64,000 nucleotides of DNA from Clostridiales bacterium (GTDB lineage: Bacteria; Bacillota; Clostridia; Saccharofermentanales; Saccharofermentanaceae): positions 1-64,000 of the forward strand of contig JAGAAI010000099.1 in assembly GCA_017615325.1 (NCBI GenBank), given 5' to 3'. This document shows positions 1 through 7,627 of this stretch, one piece after another. Position 1 is the stretch's first letter. Each line of letters begins with the position of its first letter. Below the pieces are notes generated by a model. The model worked only from the letters and a program-made list of their open reading frames with translations, was not told the origin of the DNA and ran no database searches. The translations under genes were made by a program, and so were the position numbers.

Positions 1-1640
1 AACTCAGACTCGCCCATTATCTTGTCAGTCGTAAGGACTATACCCGAGACCTGTGATCTTATGCCTGTCTCGGAAAGCTGGGCTTCAGCGGAAGCTCTTA
101 TCTTCTTAAGGCTGTCGATATCGGAATACATGGGCACCTGAACGATAAGAACAGGCATGACCTCTCCCCTGTCATTTGCAGGTCCGATCAGGCAAACGTC
201 CTGTGCGCCCTCGATATTCATCCTGTTCTCTACCTGCTCGGGGCTGATATTTTCGCCCGTGCGGCAGATGATAAGGTCGTCGGCACGTCCGTCCATAAAA
301 TAACGTCCGCCCTCTTCCCTTACGAAGTCATTGGTGTTGTAAGATCCGCCCTCGCCGAACTCGACTTCACGTCCTTCCTCGAAAACCCTTGAAGCATGCG
401 AAGGTCCTGTTACTCTTAAGACACGGTCTTCACCGATGTTATATCCTACGCTCGCGAAAGGCTTGCCAATGGAGCCTGAGACTCTGTCAGCAGACTTCAT
501 TGACAGTTCGAATGACGTGATGCCTATCTCGGTAGCGCCGTAACCGTTCGACATGTGATAGCCGATGCCGTTAAAGAACTTCAAAACTTCAGGACTTATG
601 GCGCTGCCGCCTGAGATCAGGAAGCATATCGAATCGCCGAAGATATTCTGTCTTATCTCAGCGAAAGCCTTCTTGATAATGATCCTCGACAAAAGTGATT
701 CAGTTCCCTTGCGGTTAACAAGATCCAGGGCCTTCATGAACTTATCATAGGTCTCGGGACCGCGGTTCTTGATGGTCTTCATTGCGGAGTCATAAATACG
801 GTTCCAGAGCAGAGGAACGGAGAATATATGTGTAACCTTATGTTTCCGGGCCGTATAGAGGATCGTATCCGCAGAATAGTCCTTGAGGAACACAAAGGTC
901 CTCGAGAAAAAGCCGAACCACATATACATGGCGGCCAGGCCGTAGATATGGTAAAGCGGAAGGAAAGCCAGCTGCTTTATGTATCCGTCAACGTGTTTTT
1001 TGACCTGGAGGCACTCCTTGATAACGATTCCGCTGTCCTTGATCTGATGATAGAAATTGATACCGTTATATTCACAGAGCTTTATATTGCCCGAGGTACC
1101 TGATGTCATCAGGAATATGGAATCAGACCATTCTTCTTGCGTCTTGCCGGGAACGGGATCATCCGTCTTAGCAAAAAGTTCTTCAGCCTTTAAGATCTTA
1201 ACGTCAAAAGCTGCGTTAGCTTCGGTCTCCTTGTTAACTATGACTGCTTCAACACCATACACTTCCAGGATATGGCTTACGACGGCCTTATCAGTCATGG
1301 TATTAAGGAGCAATGGGGACTTGCCGCACATAAGGGTCGCCCAGAAGACTTCGATCCACTGCTCGGAATTGGTCATGTAGATACCGACCTTGTCACCACC
1401 GACATCAGTAAGGAGCGGCGCAAGATTAGACGCACAGAGGAGGCAGCGTTCCTTTGCCTGCCCGTATGTCGTGCGCGTTATCTTGTATCCGTTATTGGTC
1501 TCACAGAAAACATTGTCCTTCTCCGAGAACATGAAGGAGAAGAGATCAAAGAATCTTTTATCTGTCTTATCGTATTCGGCGAGCTTCCCTGCAACGAAGC
1601 TGTCGATATCCTTATAGCTGCCTATGCCGTTAACCTTCAC
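1..1640 (-). CDS. AMP-binding acyl-CoA synthetase/ligase, C-terminus cut by window edge
   Basis: This adenylate-forming enzyme would activate a fatty or other organic acid with ATP and CoA. The reading frame is open from a GTG at 1640 to the window edge. The GTG directly follows an in-frame TAG and has GGAGG 11 bases upstream, which fixes the start. The translation shows the AMP-binding P-loop-like motif FLMTSGTSGN around residue 145 (the usual TSGTTG(K) with Asn in place of Lys), then ISGGSAI, the adenine-site motif NGYGATE, and the GRADDLIICRTGENISPEQVE hinge of which the first half marks the C-terminal domain. It starts 21 bases after pfkA ends, so the two are probably co-transcribed. The substrate cannot be told from sequence; a long-chain fatty acyl substrate is the family default. 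Confidence 0.85.
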   Translation of the reverse strand, partial: MKVNGIGSYKDIDSFVAGKLAEYDKTDKRFFDLFSFMFSEKDNVFCETNNGYKITRTTYGQAKERCLLCASNLAPLLTDVGGDKVGIYMTNSEQWIEVFWATLMCGKSPLLLNTMTDKAVVSHILEVYGVEAVIVNKETEANAAFDVKILKAEELFAKTDDPVPGKTQEEWSDSIFLMTSGTSGNIKLCEYNGINFYHQIKDSGIVIKECLQVKKHVDGYIKQLAFLPLYHIYGLAAMYMWFGFFSRTFVFLKDYSADTILYTARKHKVTHIFSVPLLWNRIYDSAMKTIKNRGPETYDKFMKALDLVNRKGTESLLSRIIIKKAFAEIRQNIFGDSICFLISGGSAISPEVLKFFNGIGYHMSNGYGATEIGITSFELSMKSADRVSGSIGKPFASVGYNIGEDRVLRVTGPSHASRVFEEGREVEFGEGGSYNTNDFVREEGGRYFMDGRADDLIICRTGENISPEQVENRMNIEGAQDVCLIGPANDRGEVMPVLIVQVPMYSDIDSLKKIRASAEAQLSETGIRSQVSGIVLTTDKIMGESE

Positions 1641-1661
1641 CTAATTCCAAACCTCCGAAGA

Positions 1662-2717
1662 TCACGACAGTCTCATTGCATCTACGATAAAGCTCTCGGG
1701 GATGGTCTTAGTCATCTCGAGTCCTTCTTCGATATCAACATCATCTATCTTGCCGTTCTTCTCGACGATCAGACGGTTGAACCTTTTCTCGAGGAGACAG
1801 TCGATGGCTCTGATACCCATGAGGGATGCTGTAGTCCTGTCACGGAGTGTCGGGCTTCCGCCACGCTGGAGATGGCCCAGGATGGTAGGTCTGGATTCGA
1901 TGCCCGTAGCTTCTTCGATCTGCTTAGCAAGTTCGGTCGCATTACCGGCGCCCTCAGCAACGATGACGATGTAGTGCTTCTTACCGCGGTTACGGCCGTC
2001 TAAGATTATCCTTAAGACATCCTTATTGAAGTCGTACGGGACTTCAGGGATCAGGATAGCCTCCGCACCAGATGCGATACCGACGTTAAGCGCTATGTAA
2101 CCTGCATGACGTCCCATGACTTCTATGACGCTGCATCTCTCATGTGAAGATGCCGTATCTCTTAACTTATCGATACAGTCCAAAGCAGTGTTCATGGCAG
2201 TATCGTAACCAATCGTATAGTCAGTTGATGCTATATCATTGTCGATAGTTCCGGGCATGCCGATAACAGGGATTCCGATCCTTGCCAAAGCCCTTGCACC
2301 CTTGTAAGATCCGTCACCGCCGATTACTACCAGAGCATCGAGTTCATAGGCTTCCATCATGCGGGCGCCCTTCAGGACTCCCTGGTCTTCCATAAAACTC
2401 TTGGATCTTGCGGTCATAAGGAAGGTTCCTCCGCGCTGCAAGGTCTCTGATACGGATCTGCCGTCAAGCTGCTTGATCTCACCCTTCCAGAGTCCGTGAT
2501 AACCACGCTGAACACCGAAAACCTCAAGTCCGGAATTGATGCCGCACCTTACGACTGCTCTTATGGCAGCGTTCATTCCCGGAGCATCGCCGCCTGATGT
2601 CAGAACGCCTACACGCTTTACGGGTTCAACAGTATCTTTATCGACTTTGTCGTAGTTCTGTGCCCTTAATGATTCAATGGGCGGAAGATCGGTCTCGTTA
2701 TATAAAAGTCTGGACAT
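1662..2717 (-). CDS. pfkA: ATP-dependent 6-phosphofructokinase
   Basis: Phosphorylates fructose 6-phosphate to fructose 1,6-bisphosphate, the committed step of glycolysis, in the cytosol. Visible PFK signatures are SGGDAPGMN at 41-49, GGDGSYKGA, GMPGTIDNDI (catalytic region), MGRHAGYIAL and GHLQRGGSP. The Gly-Gly-Asp-Gly of the nucleotide site favours ATP over pyrophosphate use (PPi enzymes usually have Asp at the second Gly). I chose the ATG at 2717: an upstream ATG at 2732 overlaps the GGAGGTG ribosome site that lies six bases before 2717. The protein is 351 residues; bacterial PfkA is usually about 320, and the excess is a roughly 34-residue N-terminal extension ahead of the first beta strand. 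The acyl-CoA synthetase follows 21 bases downstream. Confidence 0.95.
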   Translation of the reverse strand: MSRLLYNETDLPPIESLRAQNYDKVDKDTVEPVKRVGVLTSGGDAPGMNAAIRAVVRCGINSGLEVFGVQRGYHGLWKGEIKQLDGRSVSETLQRGGTFLMTARSKSFMEDQGVLKGARMMEAYELDALVVIGGDGSYKGARALARIGIPVIGMPGTIDNDIASTDYTIGYDTAMNTALDCIDKLRDTASSHERCSVIEVMGRHAGYIALNVGIASGAEAILIPEVPYDFNKDVLRIILDGRNRGKKHYIVIVAEGAGNATELAKQIEEATGIESRPTILGHLQRGGSPTLRDRTTASLMGIRAIDCLLEKRFNRLIVEKNGKIDDVDIEEGLEMTKTIPESFIVDAMRLS

Positions 2718-2758
2718 GAATAACACCTCCATATATTAATTATTATTAGGCAAGTGCT

Positions 2759-2764
2759 ATTATA
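2759..2764 (-). promoter_or_regulatory. Candidate -10 box of the pfkA promoter
   Basis: TATAAT on the minus strand, 41 bases upstream of the pfkA start. A possible -35, TTGCAT, sits 19 bases further upstream, which is longer than the usual 17, so only the -10 is a firm reading. Confidence 0.5.
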
Positions 2765-2823
2765 CACTATTTCTGTGTATTTTATGCAAAAGCCAACTGC
2801 GATATTAGGGCATTTTCCCATTC

Positions 2824-2852
2824 TATACAAAGATATAGGGCTCAATTATAAT
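2824..2852 (+). promoter_or_regulatory. Candidate promoter of the first SLH gene
   Basis: TATACA, a 17-base spacer and a perfect TATAAT. The -10 covers the ATG at 2851, so that codon cannot be the start and translation must begin at 2884. It faces away from the pfkA promoter in the same intergenic gap. Confidence 0.6.
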
Positions 2853-2883
2853 GAATCTATACTTTTATCGGGGGAAAACCATC

Positions 2884-5046
2884 ATGAGCAAGAAATTGAT
2901 ACCGGCAGTTGCCGCATCGATACTGGTCGTATCGATGTGGGGTGTTTTCGCGAGCGCATTGGATGATCAGGATTCCTACACCATCAAATTTGACCCTAAC
3001 GGCGGTTCAGGAAGCATTACTGAACAGGAGATGCCCGTAGGGGTAAAGACGCCACTGAACGCCAATCCGTTCGAAAACAAGGTAAACATAAGCTACGATA
3101 CTGCAGGCGGAAGTCCGATCGACAGCGACGTCCTGGAATATCCCTTCCTCGGATGGACTTCCATGTCACAGGTTACTGACAGTGTTACCAACATGGGCAA
3201 ATGGACTAACGAATATCCTAACTACGTCAAGATAACATACGATGGAGAGAACGACACAAATACCATAACTGTATCGACAAAGGCCAATTGTTGGGAAAAA
3301 GTCTATACTGATCCTATATATCTTGAACCCAACACCGATTACACCCTTTCGATCGACTACTTCATACCTCAGGATATCAGAGCATTGAATTCCAACGGAA
3401 TGTGGCTTCGTACTATGAGCCAGATCAATAAAGGGGGCGGTGATGATAATTCCAATTTCATTATCGACGGCTTCCAATATAACCTGACAGCTAACGAACA
3501 GGATATCTGGTATACCGGAAACATGAAGTTCAAGGCTCCCGAATCAGGTATTGTCTATCTTTGCACAAATTACGGAAATCTTGCTGATGGTCAGGAACCC
3601 ACCATAATGTATAAGAACCTGAAGATCTCCAAGGTCGATGCTTCAAGCAGTTCTGCACCCGAAGCCCTCTTCTACGAGGATAAGGCAGAAGTAGCCAACA
3701 TCGGAGAGAGCAAGGACGGCATCTTCGTGTTTAGGGCAACATGGGATATGGATCAGTCGATCACCTTGCCGACACCCGTTAAGTCCTGTTCAGTTTTCAA
3801 AGAATGGACAGACGGAGACAAGAGTTATGCGGCAGGTGACAAGATCTCCCCCAGAGAAGATCTCACACTGACAGCAGTCTGGGAGGATGAACTTATCCAC
3901 GATTGGGATGAACCCGAATACAGCTGGTCAGACGACTTTTCGACATGTACGGCAACGAGAGTCTGCATAAACGATCCGTCCCACATCGAGACTGAGACAA
4001 AAAACTCGAGCAAGAGCGCAGTTAAGTCTACCTGCACGGAAGACGGTTACTTCACATACAAGGTTCAGTTCAGCAATCCCGCATTCGCAGAACAGGAGAA
4101 AGATGATCTGGGCGAACCCGCAAAAGGTCACAGCTGGGACGGCTGGAAAGTTACAAAGGCCGCAACAGTCGATGCTGCAGGCATTGAGACACGCGTATGT
4201 TCCGCATGTGGTACAAAAGAGACACGTTCGACCGCCAAGTTAACCCCTACTCCCGTTCCGACGAAAGCACCTGTAATAACTGTTAAGCTCAACAAGAACA
4301 CTTCTGCTGTTATCTGCGGAAAAACAGATGCACTCAAAGCAACGGTTACAGGCACAAAGTCTGCTGTAAGCTGGAAGTCATCCGATACAAAGGTCGCAAC
4401 TGTAGATAAGAACGGTAAGGTCACCACTAAGATGGCAGGCCAGGCTCTTATCACCGCAACCGTTGCAGATAAGAGCGCAACCTGTACCGTTACCGTCCTC
4501 TATAAGGACGTAACCAGCAGCAAGGACTTCTGGTATGCACCCACCAACTACCTGACAGCCAAGGGTGTTGTTAAGGGATATGCAAACCAGACAGAATTCC
4601 GTCCTGCAAACGTTTGCACCAGAGCCCAGATGGTAACCTTCATCTGGAGATTACAGGGCGAACCTAAGCCTAAGGCAGCAAGCTGCAAGTTCTCTGATGT
4701 TAAGACATCTGATTACTTCTACAAGGCATGTATCTGGGGCAACGAGAACCACATAGTTGAAGGTTATAAGGACGGCACTTTCGGCCCTCAGATCGTATGT
4801 GCAAGGAAGCATGCGGTAACATTCCTCTGGAGACTTGCAAATAAGCCTTCACCCAAGTCTAAGGATAACAAGTTCAAGGATGTCAAGAAGGGCGACTACT
4901 TCTATACTGCAACCCTCTGGGCATCCGAGAAGGGCATCCTTGCAGGATACAGCGACGGCACGTTCAAGCCTGACGGCGACTGCCTGAGACGTCAGATGGT
5001 AACCTTCCTATATAAATACGATAAATTCGTAAATGGTAAAGGATAA
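2884..5046 (+). CDS. Exported SLH surface protein with InlB-type, carbohydrate-binding-like and BIG2 domains
   Basis: Surface-anchored modular protein, 720 residues. Order: signal peptide (1-25, AAASILVV core), an InlB/Listeria-Bacteroides-type repeat beginning at 32 (FDPNGGSG), a jelly-roll-like stretch at about 105-250 (WLRTMSQINKG, FKAPESGIVYL) that resembles carbohydrate-binding module 4/9 folds, the rest of the InlB module (to ATW 287), a second InlB-like half ending AVWE, a module with CSACGTKETR near 439, a Thr/Pro linker, a BIG2 Ig-like domain (465-538), and three SLH repeats to the end. The start at 2884 has GGGGGA ten bases upstream and the -10 box excludes the ATG at 2851. Monocistronic, bounded by a promoter and a strong terminator. 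The SLH motifs are CTRAQ, CARKH and CLRRQ. The ligand is unknown; cell-wall polymer binding is the family role. Confidence 0.88.
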   Translation: MSKKLIPAVAASILVVSMWGVFASALDDQDSYTIKFDPNGGSGSITEQEMPVGVKTPLNANPFENKVNISYDTAGGSPIDSDVLEYPFLGWTSMSQVTDSVTNMGKWTNEYPNYVKITYDGENDTNTITVSTKANCWEKVYTDPIYLEPNTDYTLSIDYFIPQDIRALNSNGMWLRTMSQINKGGGDDNSNFIIDGFQYNLTANEQDIWYTGNMKFKAPESGIVYLCTNYGNLADGQEPTIMYKNLKISKVDASSSSAPEALFYEDKAEVANIGESKDGIFVFRATWDMDQSITLPTPVKSCSVFKEWTDGDKSYAAGDKISPREDLTLTAVWEDELIHDWDEPEYSWSDDFSTCTATRVCINDPSHIETETKNSSKSAVKSTCTEDGYFTYKVQFSNPAFAEQEKDDLGEPAKGHSWDGWKVTKAATVDAAGIETRVCSACGTKETRSTAKLTPTPVPTKAPVITVKLNKNTSAVICGKTDALKATVTGTKSAVSWKSSDTKVATVDKNGKVTTKMAGQALITATVADKSATCTVTVLYKDVTSSKDFWYAPTNYLTAKGVVKGYANQTEFRPANVCTRAQMVTFIWRLQGEPKPKAASCKFSDVKTSDYFYKACIWGNENHIVEGYKDGTFGPQIVCARKHAVTFLWRLANKPSPKSKDNKFKDVKKGDYFYTATLWASEKGILAGYSDGTFKPDGDCLRRQMVTFLYKYDKFVNGKG

Positions 5047-5073
5047 AGTCCCGGTACGGCAACATGATTAGTC

Positions 5074-5116
5074 TTTCCCCAATTCCCGGAACATCAGGGA
5101 GTTGGGGAAATTTTTT
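5074..5116 (+). terminator. Rho-independent terminator of the first SLH gene
   Basis: Stem TTTCCCCAA-TCCC pairing with GGGA-TTGGGGAAA, followed by a run of six T. It starts 28 bases after the stop codon. Confidence 0.9.
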
Positions 5117-5187
5117 ACTTGGGGAAAGACCTGATCTTGCGACCGCGAACCTAAATAATTCAGGATAGCCGGCAACCGGGATTCACG

Positions 5188-5220
5188 GAAAAAGAGAACC
5201 GCCTCGATCGAAGCGGTTCT
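5188..5220 (-). terminator. Rho-independent terminator after the ribonuclease gene
   Basis: On the minus strand the stem GAACCGC/GCGGTTC with a ten-base loop is followed by CTTTTTCC, 13 bases after the ribonuclease stop. It marks the end of the long minus-strand run that begins upstream. Confidence 0.8.
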
Positions 5221-5232
5221 GATAGTCAGTTT

Positions 5233-5853
5233 CTATTTTTCCGGATACAGAAGAGTGAATGTATCGTAGTGGTCGTCGGTGTAGTAGATATAGCCGTCAT
5301 CCGAGAAGACGATCCTCTTGGCACCTCTCGACTTCTTGCCTTTGGTTCCGATATCACATTCACGGTAGGGTTCATGCTCATCCGGGAGATTGCCTTCGTA
5401 ATTGCCGAACCTGTCACCTCCTATGGATCTGCCGGGAGCGTAAGGCTCGAGAGAACCTCCTTCCCAGCCGAGGGCCTTTGCCTCCTTCTTCGTTATGAAG
5501 TTTGAAGGAAGGTGACCGTAGAGGTGGATATAAAGTGCAACATCCTCTTTGGATGTATATTCTCCGTCTTCCGGGAGAGCCTGAGACTCTGTGGTCGTGG
5601 TCGTGACCTCTGTCGTCTCCGAAGTCGTTGTCTCGCTCGTGGTCCCGCTTGTCTCAGGAGACCTGGTCGTCTCTTCAGTCGTTGTCGTTGTAACTTCAGT
5701 TGTGCCAGTTGTAGTTGCGAGCGTTTCTTTTGAAGAAGACGTCGTCGGGTCAGCTAGCGGGAATATCGCAAGACATCCCGTCAGGGCAAGACATAAGGCA
5801 AGAGGAGCAACCGCTCCTGATATGATCTTCTTAAGCTGCGGCATAAGGTTCAT
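5233..5853 (-). CDS. Barnase-family guanyl-specific ribonuclease, predicted lipoprotein
   Basis: Predicted extracellular, membrane-anchored RNase of the N1/barnase family. Residues 1-27 are a lipoprotein signal with lipobox LTGC (Cys27). A Thr/Ser/Glu-rich linker spans about 38-92. The catalytic domain (98-206) aligns with barnase by eye: ITKKEAKALGW, APGRSIGGD, YREC, RIVFSDD and DDHYDTF correspond to barnase segments of the same order. The barnase catalytic residues Lys27, Glu73, Arg83, Arg87 and His102 appear to be Lys122, Glu165, Arg176, Arg180 and His195, so the enzyme should be active. It overlaps the end of the CPBP gene by 23 bases, which suggests translational coupling. No barstar-type inhibitor gene is visible next to it; secretion may make one unnecessary, or it lies elsewhere. 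Confidence 0.88.
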   Translation of the reverse strand: MNLMPQLKKIISGAVAPLALCLALTGCLAIFPLADPTTSSSKETLATTTGTTEVTTTTTEETTRSPETSGTTSETTTSETTEVTTTTTESQALPEDGEYTSKEDVALYIHLYGHLPSNFITKKEAKALGWEGGSLEPYAPGRSIGGDRFGNYEGNLPDEHEPYRECDIGTKGKKSRGAKRIVFSDDGYIYYTDDHYDTFTLLYPEK

Positions 5854-6832
5854 TTACCGGTAATTCCTTCTTCTTTTCTGATCTTGCAAGGAAGAATGCT
5901 CCTAATACTATGCCTAATCCTGCGATCATCATGAACAGATATGAAGGATACGGCAGTTTCTCGATAAATTGCCCGAGAAGATCGGATGACCCCATCAGGT
6001 TGTATAACATGTGCATCGCGATAGTAGGTACTATGGTCTCTTTCTTGACATAGATATAACCTTCAGAGAAGCCCAGTACTGCCACATATATGATCTGAAT
6101 AAGGTTTCCGTGAGCAATGGCGAAGAAAAGCGCCGTAAAGATCATGATGAACTTCGCCGTATGGCCGACTTTTCTGAGCATCCCTCCTGCTATGCCCCTG
6201 AATACAAGTTCCTCTGTTATCGGAACGAATACTATCAGGGCCAAAAGCATGCTGATCGTCATGTTTTCGGTGGTCATGGCCTGGTATACCGGGTTATTGG
6301 AATAGATCTGCTCCATGAGATCATCTATGACCGGTATCTTCTGGACAGTGTATGCCAGTCCCTGAGCGAAAGTCTGCGCACCGATGACGGCTATTAATGC
6401 CGCGAGCCAGAATCTCCAGCCGATATTGCATATCTTCTTCCCGGCTTCTTTGAAGTCAACATACTTTACCATGTAGAAGATACCGAATCCTATGGCGGAG
6501 ACGATCGCATAGATCAGCATCCCGGGGCCCATGGATTCAGCCAGGACATCGTAGAGCACTTCAGGATCCTTTATCCTTCCGCGGTCAATTGCTTCTACGA
6601 TAATATCTCCTGCCTTGTAGAGAAAGACAAAGACCAGAGCAAATGACTGTACTACCTGAAGAATGACCCAGGGGATCAGTGTAAGAAACACCGTTCCGAC
6701 CTTGCGGCCCTTGCTCGGACCTTCGGGCTGCAAAGGGATCTGATTTTGTCCCATGCCATAGCCATTGGGCTGCAGGACATATACCTGCTCGCCGTTTATG
6801 GTCTGCGGGACCGCTGTGTAATTCTCGTTCAT
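5831..6832 (-). CDS. CPBP-family (CAAX/Rce1-like) intramembrane metalloprotease
   Basis: Multi-pass membrane protein of 333 residues with the three CPBP motifs: EELVFRG (Glu207, Glu208, Arg212), FFAIAHGN (His241) and HMLYN (His274, Asn278), which form the glutamate protease site. A polar, Gln/Pro/Gly-rich cytosolic N-terminal stretch of about 45 residues precedes the first membrane segment; about eight hydrophobic segments follow. GAGGA lies eight bases before the ATG. Members process prenylated proteins in eukaryotes; in bacteria some are linked to peptide processing or bacteriocin immunity, and most have no known substrate. The downstream ribonuclease lipoprotein gene starts inside this one, so a joint role is possible but unproven. 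Confidence 0.9.
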   Translation of the reverse strand: MNENYTAVPQTINGEQVYVLQPNGYGMGQNQIPLQPEGPSKGRKVGTVFLTLIPWVILQVVQSFALVFVFLYKAGDIIVEAIDRGRIKDPEVLYDVLAESMGPGMLIYAIVSAIGFGIFYMVKYVDFKEAGKKICNIGWRFWLAALIAVIGAQTFAQGLAYTVQKIPVIDDLMEQIYSNNPVYQAMTTENMTISMLLALIVFVPITEELVFRGIAGGMLRKVGHTAKFIMIFTALFFAIAHGNLIQIIYVAVLGFSEGYIYVKKETIVPTIAMHMLYNLMGSSDLLGQFIEKLPYPSYLFMMIAGLGIVLGAFFLARSEKKKELPVNEPYAAA

Positions 6833-6877
6833 TTTTCTATCCTCTTTTCCTTAAAAAATCCAAATAAATTATATCCA

Positions 6878-7627
6878 TCAGTCAAAAGAAGTCAAATCAA
6901 ACACCTTGCCTATGCTGTCGTGGATAACGAGCTGTGCGTTCCTGTCGGCGGGGGTCTTGTCGCGGTTGATGATGACAAGGTATTTGCCCGGGAACTGATA
7001 TGCCAGGGATGCTGCCGGCTGGACCGCAAGAGAAGTTCCTCCGACGATAAGGCATTCTGCTGCATAGATAAGTCTCATCGACTCGATCCAGGCTGTTTGG
7101 GGAAGGCCTTCACCGTATAAGGTAACATCCGGGCGGACCATGCCTCCGCACTCGGGGCACCTGGGTATCCGGTCTTCAGACCGGAAGATAAAATCCGCAT
7201 CATATTTCTTATGGCACTTCATGCAGTAGTTCCTGAGCGTACTGCCGTGGATCTCCTGCACATTGCGGCTCCCCGCCTTCTGATGAAGTCCGTCTATGTT
7301 CTGTGTTATCACACCTTTGAGCTTGCCCATCTTCTCAAGTTCGGCGAGCCTTATGTGAGCCTTGTTGGGTTCTATCGTTCTGCAATCCAGTTTCTGCCTG
7401 TAGAATTCATAGAAGACGTCCGGGTGGTCCTCCAGGCAGTCGATGCTCAGGAGGTATTCGGGACTGTATCTGTCGAATTTGACATCGTGCTGGTTATAAA
7501 GTCCGTCCTTGCTCCTGAAATCCGGTATACCGCTCTCCGTCGATACACCTGCTCCTCCGAAGAATACGATGTTATTACACTCTTTGATGATCTCGCTTAA
7601 TCTTTCGATCTTGTCTTCAGTTTCCAT
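6878..7627 (-). CDS. cobB: Sir2-family NAD-dependent protein deacylase (sirtuin)
   Basis: Removes acyl groups from lysines using NAD+, giving O-acetyl-ADP-ribose and nicotinamide. Motifs: GGAGVSTESGIPDFRS (NAD site), TQNIDGLHQKAG with the catalytic His, a four-cysteine zinc site (CMKC and CPEC), GGTSLAVQPA and the C-terminal VIINRDKTPAD. Length 249 residues, normal for bacterial class U/III enzymes. Of the possible starts, the ATG at 7627 is best, with GGAGG eight bases upstream; the ATG at 7633 is too close to that site. The start overlaps the dnaE end by 11 bases. No partner acetyltransferase is adjacent. Confidence 0.93.
   Translation of the reverse strand: METEDKIERLSEIIKECNNIVFFGGAGVSTESGIPDFRSKDGLYNQHDVKFDRYSPEYLLSIDCLEDHPDVFYEFYRQKLDCRTIEPNKAHIRLAELEKMGKLKGVITQNIDGLHQKAGSRNVQEIHGSTLRNYCMKCHKKYDADFIFRSEDRIPRCPECGGMVRPDVTLYGEGLPQTAWIESMRLIYAAECLIVGGTSLAVQPAASLAYQFPGKYLVIINRDKTPADRNAQLVIHDSIGKVFDLTSFD

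Noticed and set aside
1272..2003. Plus-strand open frame of 243 codons
   Set aside because: Antisense to the acyl-CoA synthetase and pfkA, both of which have full family motifs; no ribosome site and no recognisable protein.
2851..2883. Upstream start of the first SLH gene at 2851
   Set aside because: The codon is part of the TATAAT promoter box, has no ribosome site and would spoil the signal peptide.
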